A DNA stretch of 64,000 nucleotides from an uncultured Pelagibacteraceae bacterium. Its GTDB lineage: Bacteria; Pseudomonadota; Alphaproteobacteria; Pelagibacterales; Pelagibacteraceae. The notes under the pieces are model-generated. The model was not told the DNA's origin, did no database searches, and saw only the letters and a program-made list of their open reading frames with translations. Made by a program: the position numbers and the translations under genes. Positions 35,053-43,497 of this stretch are shown here, piece by piece (the first letter of the stretch is position 1; every line of letters begins with the position of its first letter). The stretch is from the NCBI GenBank assembly GCA_902537665.1, contig CACBCE010000001.1, forward strand, positions 1-64,000. The letters run 5' to 3'.

Positions 35053-35335
35053 TTTTATATTTTTCATGATCCGAAGGTGGATCTTTTTTCTCACTTATAT
35101 TGGGCCAGATTTCAGAATATTGACTATTGATTTCTAACCACTTTTCGCTCCCAGGTTCTGTATCAGCTTTAATTGCATCCACTGGACACTCTGGCTCACA
35201 AACGCCACAATCTATACACTCATCAGGTTTAATTACAAGCATATTTTTTCCCTCATAAAAACAATCAACGGGACAAACTTCAACACAATCCATTAGTTTA
35301 CATTTAATACATTTATCATTTACTATGTAAGTCAT
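35009..35335 (-). CDS. fdxA: FdxA-type 7Fe/8Fe ferredoxin
   Basis: Low-potential electron carrier. The 108-residue protein has two cluster motifs: [18 protein letters not shown] at the N-terminus (3Fe-4S/4Fe-4S type with an irregular spacing) and [16 protein letters not shown]. The C-terminal tail ([15 protein letters not shown]) is typical of FdxA. It begins in ATGA overlap with the TerB-like gene and its 3' end overlaps the carD start. fdxA next to carD is common in alphaproteobacteria. Confidence 0.92.
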   Translation of the reverse strand: MTYIVNDKCIKCKLMDCVEVCPVDCFYEGKNMLVIKPDECIDCGVCEPECPVDAIKADTEPGSEKWLEINSQYSEIWPNISEKKDPPSDHEKYKNEQNKFEKYFKENL

Positions 35336-35742
35336 TTAATTTTTTCTTTTCTAATTTTTTCTTTAATATCGCCCATTGATTTACTGTCAATATATAATAG
35401 TCCACCCAGTCTTCTCATTAAGCTTGTCTCATAGATATCTGCCTCTTTATTTGAGTAAATTATTCTCCAGAGTGTCTCAACTATTTTAATTTTATCATTT
35501 TCATCCATATTTTTAACTTCTTTTGTAAACTCTAGAATTTGATTTGAGTTTTCCTCAATTTTTTTTCCATCTGAAAATATTTTTTCTAAATTTTCATTGC
35601 TCACTCCTATTTGTAAAAGAGCTTGTTTTATTATTGCCTCCTCGCTTTTTGAAAAGTTTTCATCTATTTTAGCTGCATGAATTAAAAGTGCAGCTACTTT
35701 AGATATATTATTATCTTCATTCTTATCTTTTTTAAAAAACAT
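35332..35742 (-). CDS. TerB-like domain protein
   Basis: The 136-residue all-helical protein has the TerB/tellurite-resistance-like pattern: [23 protein letters not shown] with acidic metal-ligand-type residues, and [26 protein letters not shown]. Family function is poorly known; members are thought to bind metal and are not evidence of tellurite resistance by themselves. It sits between the SUV3-like helicase (4-base gap) and fdxA (ATGA overlap). Confidence 0.78.
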   Translation of the reverse strand: MFFKKDKNEDNNISKVAALLIHAAKIDENFSKSEEAIIKQALLQIGVSNENLEKIFSDGKKIEENSNQILEFTKEVKNMDENDKIKIVETLWRIIYSNKEADIYETSLMRRLGGLLYIDSKSMGDIKEKIRKEKIK

Positions 35743-35746
35743 ACTT

Positions 35747-38224
35747 TTAATTAAGATTTAAATTTTTTAGGATACCAAAAGGATTTTCTTTAATATTCTC
35801 CTTATTTTGAGACCTTTCCTTCTTTTTTGGAATATATTTAAAGAAAACTTCATTGTTTTTTTCAAAAATCTTATAACTCATAGCTTTAAGCAGTTTTTTA
35901 AAGTCATCTTTATTACATCCCAATAAATTTAACATTTCTGGTATCATCTTTATTTCCTTCATATCCTTTTTATCTGAGTTTATTATTTGTACAAATAATC
36001 TTTCTAAAATATCTATTCTAATATAGAAATTTTTAAATTTTTCAAATCCGCAAAGTAACATAAAGTTTTTATTTTGAATTTTTTTATCATTTAAAAAATT
36101 TAAACCAAAAGTCGGCGGTTCTAAATTAAAGTATTTTTGATTATGGTTTTTCCACAAAAGAGTTCTTAATGAAACTGGCTCTGGTTTTATCAATTTAAAT
36201 AAAAAAACATGGTATCTGCCAAATTTTACACCAAGATCTCTTAAAATTTTTCTATCATTTTGGTCTAATTTCTTTAAATACTCAGAAACCTTATCTCTCT
36301 TAATAACACCATTATTTTCATAAAGTTGAAAAGCTAAAGCTTTTATCGATGAGTTATTATCCTTTAAATCTTTTAAATCATAGAGACTTTTTAAAACTGT
36401 TGAAATTTTATTTTTTAGCCATTTTTCTAAAAAAGTAATTAATTTGTTTTTTTGATTTTGCTCTAACATTTCATCCACTAATAATTCTATGTTAGGGCTC
36501 AAATAATCTTTACCTGGAATTAGTCTACCAATTGATGCATTATTCCAATATATCTTAGAGTCATTTTTTAACTCAACTAAACCTGAATCGATTATAATTT
36601 GGATTCTATTTTCAAGTTCAGGTCCTATAGTTTTTCTAGCAGCTTTTTTTAGAGACTTAATATCGGTCTCTAAAGCACCTTGCTTAAGATCAAGCTCTAA
36701 TTTAAGTCCATTTATTTTACCTATGAATTGATCATCGATCATAACATTATTATTTTCTAAAATTTTGGTATCAAATTCCATATCTTGTTTTAAACCTCTA
36801 GCAAGCACACTCGCTCTTTTATCAATAAATGTTTTTGTGAGTTCTTCATGAAGTCTATCTGAAAGTTTGTCCTCTAAGAATTTAGTTTTTTCAATCCAGT
36901 ATTTTTGATTTTCAACCCAATTGTTTTTATTTGAAACATATGACCAAGTTCTCACATTTGCAATTCTATTTGCTAAAGAATCTACATTTCCCTCCAATTT
37001 ATCTAGTTTCATAAGCTGTAAATGCATAAAATTATCTGTTATTTTCCCCTTATAACTGTTTAAAAAATTAAATACTTTTTCAACGACATCGATGTGATTA
37101 CCGTAGGTTTTTTTAACAAAGTCTGGAATTTGACAGCATTCCCATAGCAGTGTCAGAGTATCTTTTACATCTGACAAATTATATAAGTCCAACTTCTTTA
37201 TGAAATATTTTAACACTTTCTCATCTTCACACTCATGAGTCTTTCTAAGCCAATCTTTATTTGGTCTCTCTTCAAGTGATTTTAATAGCGAGTTGGCATT
37301 GTTAAAATTTAAATCTGAATTCCTCCAAAATAATGTTCTTATATTTTCAAATTTATGATTTTCTAAAAGCTCAACTTCCTCAGCTGTAATTTCTTTACAA
37401 TCACCTGTGATACCGAAATTACCATCATTGAGATATCTACCTGCTCTTCCAGCAATTTGGCCTATCTCGGATAAATTCAGTTTCCTTAATTTTTTTCCAT
37501 CAAACTTTTTTAGATTTGAAAAATATACTTGATCTAAATCCATATTTATACCCATTCCAATTGCATCAGTTGCCACTAAAAAATCAACATCACCTGATTG
37601 GTATAAGTCTACTTGTGCATTCCTTGTTTTTGGACTCAAAGATCCCATAACAATTGCAGCTCCACCTTTTTGTCTTCGTATTAATTCTGCTATTGCATAA
37701 ACTTCTTCTGTTGAAAAAGCTATAATTGCTGTTTTTCTATTAATACGTGAAATTTTTTTGTGACCCGAGTAAGTTAATTTAGATAACCTTTTTCTATCTA
37801 TGAATTCTATATCGTCATTTAATTTTGAAATTATTCCTTTAATTGTATTTGAACCCATAAACATTGTAAGTTTACTACCTCTAATATTAAGTAATCTGTC
37901 AGTAAAAATATGACCTCGCTCGTGGTCTGCACACATTTGAATTTCATCAACACCTACAAATTCTAAATCTTTATCTATTGGCATTGACTCTACTGTGCAC
38001 AAAAAATATTTTGCATTCGAGGGTATAATTTTTTCTTCACCAGTTATTAAAGCAACTTCATCATATTTAGTTTTTTTGATAACTTTGTCATAGACTTCTC
38101 TAGCTAAAAGTCTTAATGGAAAACCAATCATCCCAGTATCAAAAGAGAGCATCGTTTCTATTGCTAAGTGGGTTTTGCCAGTATTTGTTGGACCAAGCAC
38201 TGCCGTAATTTTATTTTTAATCAT
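35747..38224 (-). CDS. SUV3-like ATP-dependent RNA/DNA helicase
   Basis: The 825-residue superfamily 2 helicase begins with Walker A LGPTNTGKTHLAIETML, then GFPLRLLAREVYDKV, TGEEKIIPSNAKYFLCTVE, a DEIQ-type Walker B (VGVDEIQMCADHERG), and in the second domain VATDAIGMGINMDLDQVYF and IGQIAGRAGRY. These features match the alphaproteobacterial/mitochondrial SUV3 helicases; mitochondrial SUV3 works with PNPase in RNA decay. A C-terminal half of mixed helices has no motif I recognise. It heads helicase-terB-fdxA-carD. Confidence 0.88.
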   Translation of the reverse strand: MIKNKITAVLGPTNTGKTHLAIETMLSFDTGMIGFPLRLLAREVYDKVIKKTKYDEVALITGEEKIIPSNAKYFLCTVESMPIDKDLEFVGVDEIQMCADHERGHIFTDRLLNIRGSKLTMFMGSNTIKGIISKLNDDIEFIDRKRLSKLTYSGHKKISRINRKTAIIAFSTEEVYAIAELIRRQKGGAAIVMGSLSPKTRNAQVDLYQSGDVDFLVATDAIGMGINMDLDQVYFSNLKKFDGKKLRKLNLSEIGQIAGRAGRYLNDGNFGITGDCKEITAEEVELLENHKFENIRTLFWRNSDLNFNNANSLLKSLEERPNKDWLRKTHECEDEKVLKYFIKKLDLYNLSDVKDTLTLLWECCQIPDFVKKTYGNHIDVVEKVFNFLNSYKGKITDNFMHLQLMKLDKLEGNVDSLANRIANVRTWSYVSNKNNWVENQKYWIEKTKFLEDKLSDRLHEELTKTFIDKRASVLARGLKQDMEFDTKILENNNVMIDDQFIGKINGLKLELDLKQGALETDIKSLKKAARKTIGPELENRIQIIIDSGLVELKNDSKIYWNNASIGRLIPGKDYLSPNIELLVDEMLEQNQKNKLITFLEKWLKNKISTVLKSLYDLKDLKDNNSSIKALAFQLYENNGVIKRDKVSEYLKKLDQNDRKILRDLGVKFGRYHVFLFKLIKPEPVSLRTLLWKNHNQKYFNLEPPTFGLNFLNDKKIQNKNFMLLCGFEKFKNFYIRIDILERLFVQIINSDKKDMKEIKMIPEMLNLLGCNKDDFKKLLKAMSYKIFEKNNEVFFKYIPKKKERSQNKENIKENPFGILKNLNLN

Positions 38225-38390
38225 TTCTATCTTTGGTATGTTAAATATTTTACCTACAAGATGTAGTTGCTCTTAAAGAACAAAAATAGACTAAAACATG
38301 ACCGAATCGTACTAGTAAAAGTTCTCATTGCAAGTTATTGAGAGGTTAGTTTAACATAATACGATCTATTGTCCAAATTACCTTGAACAC
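38225..38390. other. Intergenic region upstream of the helicase operon
   Basis: This stretch holds no ORF I can support. On the minus strand it must carry the helicase promoter; TTGGAC with TAAACT 17 bases later is a weak candidate. It is less AT-biased than its surroundings and might hold a small RNA, but I could not fold a convincing structure by eye. Confidence 0.35.
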
Positions 38391-38415
38391 AAAATCTCAA
38401 GATTTTATCTTGAGA
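38391..38415 (-). terminator. Terminator overlapping the thioesterase stop codon
   Basis: A perfect 9-bp inverted repeat TCTCAAGAT / ATCTTGAGA with a 3-base loop lies at 38395-38415. Read on the minus strand it is followed by TTTTGTG. The thioesterase TGA stop sits within the second arm, so the last codons and the terminator share sequence. The T tract is short, giving moderate confidence. Confidence 0.6.
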
Positions 38416-38801
38416 ATTTTCCAAACTCCAGAAGCAGATGTGATTACTTTGTTATTACATTTTAATTCACAAAATAAAAATACTAAAGTTTTTGTTTTTT
38501 TTAAAATTTTTACATACCCCATAATTTCATCACCAATTTTTGAAGCACCGATATATTTAAGATCCAATGAAATTGTTACACATGGTGCATTTTGAGCACT
38601 ACGATGTGCTGCTGTCCCTGCTCCAGCGTCTATCAAAGCTGCCAAATATCCTCCATGAGTAATGCCTGCTGCGTTCAAATGATTTTCATTAATAACCGAT
38701 TTAAATTCATATTCACTTTCAGAGATATTTCTAAACATAACACCACCATTATGTTTCATAAAACCATGCTTTAAACTTATTTGTTCAAATGAATTAGACA
38801 T
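38397..38801 (-). CDS. PaaI-type hot-dog thioesterase
   Basis: The 134-residue single hot-dog domain protein has the family core HLNAAGITHGGYLAALIDAGAGTAAH with the catalytic acidic/His region, followed by TISLDLKYIGASKIGD. PaaI/YbgC-like thioesterases hydrolyse acyl- or aryl-CoA; the substrate here is unknown. Its stop lies in a terminator stem. A small hydrophobic ORF ends 6 bases upstream of its start on the same strand. Confidence 0.85.
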   Translation of the reverse strand: MSNSFEQISLKHGFMKHNGGVMFRNISESEYEFKSVINENHLNAAGITHGGYLAALIDAGAGTAAHRSAQNAPCVTISLDLKYIGASKIGDEIMGYVKILKKTKTLVFLFCELKCNNKVITSASGVWKILKIKS

Positions 38802-38807
38802 AATTTG

Positions 38808-38906
38808 TTAAAGTATAAAAGTTAAAATAAGTAAAACTATAAGAATAATCACAAAAAAATAAATAACTGACATTTGAAGAGAAGATTTAATCAGCCATTT
38901 CATCAT
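38808..38906 (-). CDS. Possible 32-residue membrane peptide
   Basis: An ORF of 32 codons begins MMKWLIKSSLQMSVIYFFV and consists of a short positive N-terminus and one long hydrophobic helix. It ends 6 bases before the thioesterase start and begins 16 bases from the tRNA-Arg 3' end. Layout is compatible with a small membrane protein gene, but no family is recognised and hydrophobic ORFs are common by chance in AT-rich DNA. Confidence 0.3.
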   Translation of the reverse strand: MMKWLIKSSLQMSVIYFFVIILIVLLILTFIL

Positions 38907-38921
38907 AATTTATCTTAATAA

Positions 38922-38998
38922 TGGTGCGCCTGCTAGGAGTCGAACCCAGAACCTCCTGGTCCGTAGCCAAGCGCTCTATCCAGTTGAGCTACAGGCGC
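38922..38998 (-). tRNA. tRNA-Arg (anticodon ACG)
   Basis: Read on the minus strand the 77-base gene starts GCGCCTGTAGCTCAACTGG. It has a 7-bp acceptor (GCGCCTG / CAGGCGC), an anticodon arm CTTGG-CTACGGA-CCAGG with anticodon ACG (read as ICG for CGN codons), a T arm with TTCGACT, and encoded A73-CCA at the 3' end. All arms pair. Confidence 0.97.
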
Positions 38999-39070
38999 AT
39001 TTTTAAATTTTATTTATTATTCTATATCATTTTTTAGTGTATTTTAATTCTAAGATAAATTTAAATTATT

Positions 39071-40246
39071 ATGAACAATTCAATGAATGAAGTTGTAGTT
39101 GTAGAGGCTATTAGAACTCCAATTGGAGCTTACAAAGGGTCTCTTAAAGAATTAAGTGCTGATAAGCTGGGATCTATTGTTATTAGGGAAATTTTAAGAA
39201 AAAGTAAATTAGATAAAGACGATATTGATGAGGTTATTATGGGCCAAGTGCTTACAGCCGGTGGAGGCCAAAATCCCGCAAGACAAGCTGCAATAAATGC
39301 GGGTATACATATTTCTAAACCAGCCCATTTAGTAAACCAAGTTTGTGGTTCTGGACTTAGAGCCGTAATTTCAGGTTTTCAATCAATTAAATTAGGAGAG
39401 GTAAAAAATGTAATTTCTGGTGGCCAAGAAAATATGTCATTAGCTCCACATTCAATTTTTTATCGAGATGATAAAAAAATTTCAGAGAAACATTTGGTAG
39501 ATACAATGATAAATGACGGATTGATAGATGCATTTAATAATTATCATATGGGTGTAACTGCAGAAAATGTTGCAAAGAAATTTAATATTTCAAGAGTCGA
39601 TCAAGATAACTTTGCCTTAAATTCTCAAAAAAAAGCAGAAACTGCAATTAATACTAATAGATTTGAGGAAGAATTAATTAAAATTAATCAACCTGGTATC
39701 AATCTTGATATAGATGAACATCCAAGAAAAAAGCTAACTAAATTAGATTTAGAAAAGTTAAAAGCAGTATTTCTAAAAGATGGGACTGTAACACCTGGAA
39801 ACTCATCAGGAATTAATGATGGTGCTGCTGCTTTACTATTAACAACTCTAGAGGAGGCTAAAAAAAAATCAATCCAACCGTTAGTAAAGATAATCTCATG
39901 GGCTTCAGTCGGAGTTGATCCAACTGTAATGGGTCTTGGGCCAATTGAGGCTGTGCATAAAGCAGTTAAAAAAGCAAAATGGAGTCTAAATGATATAGAT
40001 CTTTTCGAAATTAATGAAGCTTTTGCTGCACAAAGTATTGCAGTAATACGTGAGTTAAATATTGATGAGAATAAAGTTAATGTTAATGGAGGAGCCATAG
40101 CTTTAGGTCATCCTATAGGAGCATCAGGTGCCAGAATATTAGTCACTCTCATTCATGAAATGATAAAACAGAAAAAGAATAAAGGTTGCGCTACACTATG
40201 CATAGGTGGTGGAATGGGCATAGCCATATGTGTTGAGAGAATTTAA
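39071..40246 (+). CDS. Acetyl-CoA acetyltransferase (thiolase)
   Basis: Condenses or cleaves acetoacetyl-CoA. The 391-residue thiolase has the acyl-carrying Cys in NQVCGSGLRAV, the His in NEAFAAQS-adjacent motifs and GGAIALGHPIGASGAR, and the final catalytic Cys in CIGGGMGIA. The sequence resembles the PhaA/AtoB biosynthetic group (EAIRTPIGAYKGSLKELSADKLG). No phaB or phaC is adjacent, so use in general acetyl-CoA/acetoacetyl-CoA exchange is likelier than polymer synthesis. Confidence 0.93.
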   Translation: MNNSMNEVVVVEAIRTPIGAYKGSLKELSADKLGSIVIREILRKSKLDKDDIDEVIMGQVLTAGGGQNPARQAAINAGIHISKPAHLVNQVCGSGLRAVISGFQSIKLGEVKNVISGGQENMSLAPHSIFYRDDKKISEKHLVDTMINDGLIDAFNNYHMGVTAENVAKKFNISRVDQDNFALNSQKKAETAINTNRFEEELIKINQPGINLDIDEHPRKKLTKLDLEKLKAVFLKDGTVTPGNSSGINDGAAALLLTTLEEAKKKSIQPLVKIISWASVGVDPTVMGLGPIEAVHKAVKKAKWSLNDIDLFEINEAFAAQSIAVIRELNIDENKVNVNGGAIALGHPIGASGARILVTLIHEMIKQKKNKGCATLCIGGGMGIAICVERI

Positions 40247-40359
40247 GAATTAATTTTTTTAAATTTCTCTTCAAGTAGAATTTTTTGTATCCAAATTTTA
40301 GCATCAATGTAAGTGCTTTCTTTTGGTTGTAGGAGAATATTTAATAACTTTTTAATCAT
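40243..40359 (-). CDS. Possible 38-residue ORF, function unknown
   Basis: A minus-strand ORF in the 212-base gap between thiolase and aceE begins MIKKLLNILLQPKESTYIDA and ends with a basic tail. Its frame stays open upstream to a TTG that would give 58 residues. Its stop overlaps the thioesterase-unrelated convergent thiolase stop. The non-hydrophobic, mixed composition is coding-like, but no family is recognised and no ribosome site is obvious. Confidence 0.3.
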   Translation of the reverse strand: MIKKLLNILLQPKESTYIDAKIWIQKILLEEKFKKINS

Positions 40360-40458
40360 TTTTAAAGGATACTTCAGAAGAGTGTCAAAAAATTGAGCAG
40401 AATGTGTTAAAATTAGCAATTAAGTTAAATTATATAGTGTATAAGATCTGAATATTAA

Positions 40459-43400
40459 ATGAGCGAAAAACTATTAGTTCCTGATATAGGTGACTTTGAA
40501 AATGTGGAGGTCATTGAATTACTTGTCAAAGAAGGTCAAAAAATTGCTAAGAACGATCCAGTAGTTACTATAGAAAGTGATAAATCGAGTGTTGAAATAC
40601 CTTCAACTTTATCAGGCGTAATTGAGACAATAAAAGTTAAAGTAGGTGATAAAGTTTCAAAAGGTGATTTAATTCTTAATATTTTAGGGTCAAATGCAGA
40701 ACATTCTACAACGAAAACTATTCCAAAAGACACTGAAAATTTGATTAAAGAAGCAGAAAAATCGTTAGAAAAAAAACAAGAGCAAATCATCCATGCAAAT
40801 AATATTGAGAAAAAAAAACCAGAAATAATTCAAGTAGTTAATGACAGCGATATTGATCCATTAGAAACTAATGAATGGTTAGAGTCACTCACTGCAGTAA
40901 TTGAGAAAGATGGAAATCAAAGAGCCCATTATTTAATAAAGGAATTAATAAATAAAGCTTATATGGAGGGTGCAAATATCCCCTATACACAAAACACACC
41001 CTATATAAATACAATTCCAGTAAATGAAGAGAAAAAATCAAACGGTGATCAAAATATTGAGAGAAGAATTCGGTCATTGATAAGATGGAATTCCGCAGCA
41101 ATGGTTGTTCGTGCTAATAAAAAATTTCCTGAACTTGGAGGACATATTGGAACATTTGCATCAGCAGCTACGCTTTATGATGTGGGGATGAATCATTTCT
41201 GGAGAGCAAAAAATAATAAGTTTGGTGGAGACTTAATTTACTTTCAAGGACATAGCGCTCCAGGTATGTACGCAAGGGCATTTCTTGAGGGAAGACTTAA
41301 TGAAAAACAATTAGATAGTTTTAGACAGGAAGTTAATCCAGGAGGTTTATCATCTTATCCACATCCTTGGTTGATGCCAAATTTTTGGCAATTTCCCACA
41401 GTCTCAATGGGTTTAGGACCAATGTTAGCTATTTATCAAGCAAGATATATGAAATATTTGATAAACAGGGGTCTCATAAAAGATGAAGGACGAAAAGTGT
41501 GGGCTTTCTTAGGAGATGGGGAAATGGATGAACCTGAGTCTTTAGGAGCAATTGGTTTAGCAGCTAGGGAAAAATTAGATAACCTAATATTTGTGATCAA
41601 TTGTAACCTTCAAAGATTGGACGGGCCTGTAAGGGGTAATGGAAAAATTATACAAGAATTAGAGGGTATTTTTAGAGGAGCTGGATGGAATGTTATCAAA
41701 GTAATTTGGGGTTCTTATTGGGATCCGCTATTGGCCAACGATAAAACTGGTCATTTAATTAAAGTTATGAATGAAACTGTAGATGGTGAATATCAAGCAA
41801 TGAAAGCAAGAGATGGAGCTTATGTGCGAGAAAAGTTTTTTGGTAAGTATCCTGAAACTAAAGAGTTAATCTCAAGCCTTTCAGACAAAGATATATGGAG
41901 ATTGAATAGAGGTGGACACGATCCTCACAAAGTTTTTGCAGCTTATGATAAAGCTTCAAAAAATATTGGAAGCCCGACAGTTGTGATTGCTAAGACTATA
42001 AAGGGTTATGGAATGGGCAAAAGTGGAGAGAGTGTGAATACAACCCATCAAACTAAAAAATTAGATATAGACGATTTGATGTATTACAGAGATAGGTTTG
42101 ATGTTCCTCTAACTGATAAACAGGTGCAAAATATTGAATATTATAAGCCAGACCAAAACTCACCTGAAATAAAATATATCAAAGAAAGAAGACTTCAATT
42201 AGGAGGATTTATCCCAGAGAGAACTACTTACGCAAAAACCATTAAAGCCCCTCCGAAAAACATTTTTGACAATATGAAAGAGTCTACAGGTAAAAAAGAA
42301 ATGTCGACTACTATGGCATTAGTAAGAATGCTTACTAATCTACTGAGAGATAAAAATGTTGCCTCAAGATTAGTACCAATCATTCCTGATGAGGCGAGAA
42401 CATTTGGTATGGAGGGTTTTTTTCAAAAAATTGGTATTTATGCTCACGAAGGACAAAAATATGAACCTGAGGACTCAGCACAATTAAGTTCTTATAGAGA
42501 AGAAAAAAGCGGACAAGTTTTGGAGGAAGGAATTAACGAGGCAGGTGCAATGTCTTCATGGATTGCTGCAGGCACTTCGTACACAAATCATGATATTGAA
42601 ATGATCCCTATCTATCTTTTTTACTCAATGTTTGGTTTTCAAAGAATAGGTGATTTTGCTTGGGCAGGAGCAGACAGTCAATCAAGAGGGTTTTTAATTG
42701 GAGCCACTGCAGGGAGAACAACATTAGCAGGAGAAGGTTTACAGCACCAAGATGGACATAGTCATTTAATGGCATCAACTATTCCAAACTGTAAGTCTTA
42801 TGACCCAACATTTCATTATGAACTAGCAACAATCTTTAGAGAAGGATTGAAAAGAATGCATGAGAAGAAAGAAAATATTTTTTATTACATTACAACAATG
42901 AACGAAAATTATCCTCATCCTGCTATGCCAACTGAAAAATCATGCGAAGAAGGCATTTTAAAAGGAATGTATAAAATTAAAGAATTTAACAAATATAAAA
43001 AAACTAAAATTCAATTTCTAGGATCAGGCACAATTTTAAGAGAAATGATAGCTGGTGCGGAGATATTACAAAAGGAATATCAAATTGATAGTGAAGTTTG
43101 GAGCGTAACTAGTTTCAATGAATTAAGAAGAGATGGCTTAGAGGTAGAAAGATATAATTTGTTAAATCCTGAAAAAGAACCAAAAAAATCATATGTTGAA
43201 AGCTGTTTAGGCAAAACTGAAGGTCCAATTTTGGCCGCATCAGATTATATGAGAATGAATTCAGACCAAATTAGACCTTATATTAACAAGAGCTTTTACT
43301 CATTAGGAACAGATGGATTTGGTCGAAGTGATACCAGAAAAAATTTGAGGAAGTTCTTTGAGGTTGATAAAGAACATGTTGTTGCATATGGATTAAGTGT

Positions 43401-43497
43401 TTTATCTAAAGAACAATTAATTGCATCTAAATACGCTCAAGAGGCAATAAAGAAGTATCAAATCGATAAAGATAAACCAATGCCGACAAAATTATAA
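40459..43497 (+). CDS. aceE: Pyruvate dehydrogenase E1 (homodimeric AceE) with fused N-terminal lipoyl domain
   Basis: Thiamine-diphosphate E1 of the pyruvate dehydrogenase complex. Residues 1-75 form a lipoyl domain with the lipoyl Lys42 in IESDKSSVEIP. A charged linker follows to about 130. Then comes a full-length AceE (start DIDPLETNEWLESL; RIRSLIRWNSAAMVVRA; GGHIGTFASAATLYDVG; ThDP motif GDGEMDEPES to NCNLQRLDGPVRGN). The total of 1012 residues equals an AceE of about 887 plus a lipoyl module. The lipoyl segment is nearly identical to that of the next gene, aceF, in DNA as well as protein. The stop shares a base with the aceF ATG. Confidence 0.95.
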   Translation: MSEKLLVPDIGDFENVEVIELLVKEGQKIAKNDPVVTIESDKSSVEIPSTLSGVIETIKVKVGDKVSKGDLILNILGSNAEHSTTKTIPKDTENLIKEAEKSLEKKQEQIIHANNIEKKKPEIIQVVNDSDIDPLETNEWLESLTAVIEKDGNQRAHYLIKELINKAYMEGANIPYTQNTPYINTIPVNEEKKSNGDQNIERRIRSLIRWNSAAMVVRANKKFPELGGHIGTFASAATLYDVGMNHFWRAKNNKFGGDLIYFQGHSAPGMYARAFLEGRLNEKQLDSFRQEVNPGGLSSYPHPWLMPNFWQFPTVSMGLGPMLAIYQARYMKYLINRGLIKDEGRKVWAFLGDGEMDEPESLGAIGLAAREKLDNLIFVINCNLQRLDGPVRGNGKIIQELEGIFRGAGWNVIKVIWGSYWDPLLANDKTGHLIKVMNETVDGEYQAMKARDGAYVREKFFGKYPETKELISSLSDKDIWRLNRGGHDPHKVFAAYDKASKNIGSPTVVIAKTIKGYGMGKSGESVNTTHQTKKLDIDDLMYYRDRFDVPLTDKQVQNIEYYKPDQNSPEIKYIKERRLQLGGFIPERTTYAKTIKAPPKNIFDNMKESTGKKEMSTTMALVRMLTNLLRDKNVASRLVPIIPDEARTFGMEGFFQKIGIYAHEGQKYEPEDSAQLSSYREEKSGQVLEEGINEAGAMSSWIAAGTSYTNHDIEMIPIYLFYSMFGFQRIGDFAWAGADSQSRGFLIGATAGRTTLAGEGLQHQDGHSHLMASTIPNCKSYDPTFHYELATIFREGLKRMHEKKENIFYYITTMNENYPHPAMPTEKSCEEGILKGMYKIKEFNKYKKTKIQFLGSGTILREMIAGAEILQKEYQIDSEVWSVTSFNELRRDGLEVERYNLLNPEKEPKKSYVESCLGKTEGPILAASDYMRMNSDQIRPYINKSFYSLGTDGFGRSDTRKNLRKFFEVDKEHVVAYGLSVLSKEQLIASKYAQEAIKKYQIDKDKPMPTKL

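Noticed and set aside
34769-35137. 122-aa plus-strand hydrophobic ORF antisense to carD
   Set aside because: Antisense of the Lys-rich tail produces Phe/Leu-rich sequence that looks like a membrane protein but is a composition artefact.
35332-35742. Tellurite resistance function for the TerB-like protein
   Set aside because: Only the general TerB fold is supported; no terC/terD/terZ partners and a housekeeping neighbourhood.
38225-38390. Structured small RNA (6S, SRP or tmRNA) in the gap before the helicase
   Set aside because: Could not find the conserved stems or motifs of these RNAs; only short imperfect repeats.
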